Shown here: positions 42,246 to 43,348 of the stretch, piece by piece
How the letters are laid out: each line of letters starts with the position of its first letter
Numbering within the stretch: the first letter of the stretch is position 1
Assembly (NCBI GenBank): GCA_023409975.1
Contig: JAEYQO010000116.1
Coordinates: 1-43,348 of the forward strand
DNA length: 43,348 nucleotides
Direction: 5' to 3'
From: Bacteroidota bacterium
GTDB lineage: Bacteria; Bacteroidota; Bacteroidia; Chitinophagales; Chitinophagaceae
Program-made: the position numbers and the translations under genes
Notes under the pieces: model-generated
What the model saw: the letters and a program-made list of their open reading frames with translations, nothing else
What the model was told of the DNA's origin: nothing
The model's database searches: none

Positions 42246-42896
42246 ATGAAATGGGCGTTTAAAATAAAGGATAAGATGAAGGCTGCGACTGTTCTGGCTG
42301 TCATTCTTGTCATAATTATTTCCGGAAATTTTTTCATGCGGGAGCGGTTTTCAAGTCTCGATAAAACGATGACTTCCATGTACGATGACCGCCTGAAAGT
42401 GTCAGCCTATATTTATGAGATCAGTAATCATCTTTATCAGAAGAGACTGATTCAGACAGATGATTATCTCGTAGAAACGAGCAGGGTTGCGGAGGAGGTT
42501 CAACAGCACGATAGTGCGATCCTGTCACTCATGACCCAGTATGAGACCACGTACCTTACGGCGAACGAGGAAAAACAGTGGGAAGCGTTCAAGGCGCATC
42601 TGATAGCATATAACCAGACGGATGATGTTCAGGGTAGCCAGAATTCCAACGCCGAGGCATTACTGAGCCGGCGGTTCGATCAGGTACTTCAGGATCTCAA
42701 TGCGCTTAGTAGTATACAAATCGAAGAAGGAAGCCAATTGAGGAATGACACGCACTCCATAGTATCTCACAGTTTGATCCTCTCTATTCTGGAAATCGCA
42801 CTCTTAATCGTTCTGGGTTTGTTCACACTTGTGATACTAAGTGCTACTGACAACAGGATTTTCAAGCAGGTGCAGGAAGATGTCCGTCTAAACTGA
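42246..42896 (+). CDS. Membrane protein with a four-helix-bundle (4HB_MCP-like) sensor region and no output domain
   Basis: The 216-residue product has a cytoplasmic basic start, one membrane helix (about 13-31, ATVLAVILVIIISGNFFM), a long helical extracytoplasmic region resembling the ligand-binding bundle of chemoreceptors (about 32-177; SLDKTMTSMYDDRLKVSAYI), and a second helix (about 179-200). It ends about 16 residues later, so the usual HAMP and signalling domains are absent. A frame 51 bases longer exists, but ATG 42246 (MKWAFKIKDKMKAATV) gives the family-like start. TAACTTTT at 42220-42227 is a weak -7 box. It may signal through a partner or be a truncated receptor. Confidence 0.72.
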   Translation: MKWAFKIKDKMKAATVLAVILVIIISGNFFMRERFSSLDKTMTSMYDDRLKVSAYIYEISNHLYQKRLIQTDDYLVETSRVAEEVQQHDSAILSLMTQYETTYLTANEEKQWEAFKAHLIAYNQTDDVQGSQNSNAEALLSRRFDQVLQDLNALSSIQIEEGSQLRNDTHSIVSHSLILSILEIALLIVLGLFTLVILSATDNRIFKQVQEDVRLN

Positions 42897-42937
42897 TCTG
42901 AATGAAGCCCTTTCCTTCTGATACGGCAGCCCCCCCC

Positions 42938-42969
42938 AAAAAAAAAGCTGCCTGTCACGAGGCAGCTTT
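42938..42969 (-). terminator. Terminator of sucA
   Basis: On the minus strand AAAGCTGCCT and AGGCAGCTTT (42960-42969 and 42944-42953) pair exactly around a six-base loop and run into nine T (42946-42938), which are followed by seven G. Confidence 0.92.
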
Positions 42970-42987
42970 AAACAATAGGTCTGAAAC

Positions 42988-43348
42988 TTAATTAAATGCT
43001 TCGTCAATTATCCTTTGTTGTTCTACGGCGTGCATTTTGCTGAATCCGGTCGCGGAAGCGGCACTAGGTGGACGGCAGATAAATTTCATTGGGAACTCAT
43101 CCCAGAGATTTAGTTTAAGAAAACCTACAGCACCCTTATTCCTTGGCTCTTCCTGTACCCAGATCCACTCGGCATTCTTATACTTGCTCTTTAGCGCATT
43201 TAACTGTTTCAACGGCAGGGGATGAATCTGTTCCAGACGGACAACCGCAACATCTGTACGTTTGTCTGCCATTTGCCTGTCGCTCAGTTCAAAGTATATC
43301 TTACCGGAGCAAAGAATCACGCGTTTCACTTTTGAAGCAGTCTTAACG
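42988..43348 (-). CDS. sucA: 2-oxoglutarate dehydrogenase E1 component, C-terminal part
   Basis: The frame enters at the right edge and encodes the last 119 or so residues of a thiamine-diphosphate-dependent E1 subunit. KVKRVILCSGKIYFELSD, VAVVRLEQIHPLPLKQL, WIWVQEEPRNKGAV, and FICRPPSAASATGFSKMH with HAVEQQRIIDEAFN are characteristic of the SucA C-terminus. The enzyme decarboxylates 2-oxoglutarate in the TCA cycle, one step before the SucD reaction encoded 3.4 kb away. The gene is truncated only by the window. A GTG at 43329 is internal and not the true start. Confidence 0.95.
   Translation of the reverse strand, partial: VKTASKVKRVILCSGKIYFELSDRQMADKRTDVAVVRLEQIHPLPLKQLNALKSKYKNAEWIWVQEEPRNKGAVGFLKLNLWDEFPMKFICRPPSAASATGFSKMHAVEQQRIIDEAFN

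Overview
The window looks like a chromosomal segment from a Bacteroidota bacterium, most likely near the Chitinophagaceae; the family is inferred and less certain than the phylum. The phylum call rests on three proteins with type IX secretion (T9SS) C-terminal sorting domains, on repeated promoters of the Bacteroidota form TTTG-N19-TAnnTTTG, and on typical phylum families (DUF4175, a B12-uptake propeller lipoprotein, a TamB-domain protein). No rRNA, CRISPR array, prophage or insertion sequence is visible.

Layout. 1-431 is non-coding, with a CT-rich tract and heptamer repeats. 432-4067 is an accessory, comparatively AT-rich patch. It holds an orphan ORF coupled to a secreted protein with an internal duplication, a 5'-truncated YiiX-type hydrolase that keeps its terminator, a fragment of an Rhs/TcC-type YD-repeat protein, and two small membrane proteins. 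It reads like the eroded tail of a polymorphic-toxin locus. 4313-10218 holds a DUF4175 coiled-coil membrane protein, a small membrane protein, a thioredoxin-fold protein and rarA.

10221-15478 (minus strand) is the most coherent system: a cobalamin riboswitch, with its own promoter, precedes four tightly packed genes. They encode two T9SS-sorted surface proteins (the first DUF4465), a beta-propeller lipoprotein resembling BtuG, and a TonB-dependent receptor resembling BtuB. Together they look like a vitamin B12 capture and import machine in which lipoprotein and T9SS-delivered partners are combined. ccmB lies just upstream, followed by tRNA-Gly(GCC) and tRNA-Leu(UAA).

16735-26704 holds a secreted M43-type metalloprotease whose catalytic domain is split by about 300 residues of duplicated modules, then ftsE and four GT4-like glycosyltransferases surrounding ribBA. 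26622-43348 holds a TamB-domain protein whose tail overlaps the last glycosyltransferase antisense, a prolyl oligopeptidase, a large predicted outer-membrane protein, an MlaF-type ATPase, sucD, msrA, a SulP anion transporter, a four-helix-bundle membrane protein, and the 3' end of sucA running off the right edge.

No completely new system is proven. The best candidates for follow-up are the B12 locus with T9SS partners, the inserted modules in the metalloprotease, the duplicated secreted protein at 938-1831, and a short minus-strand transcription unit at 38374-38475.
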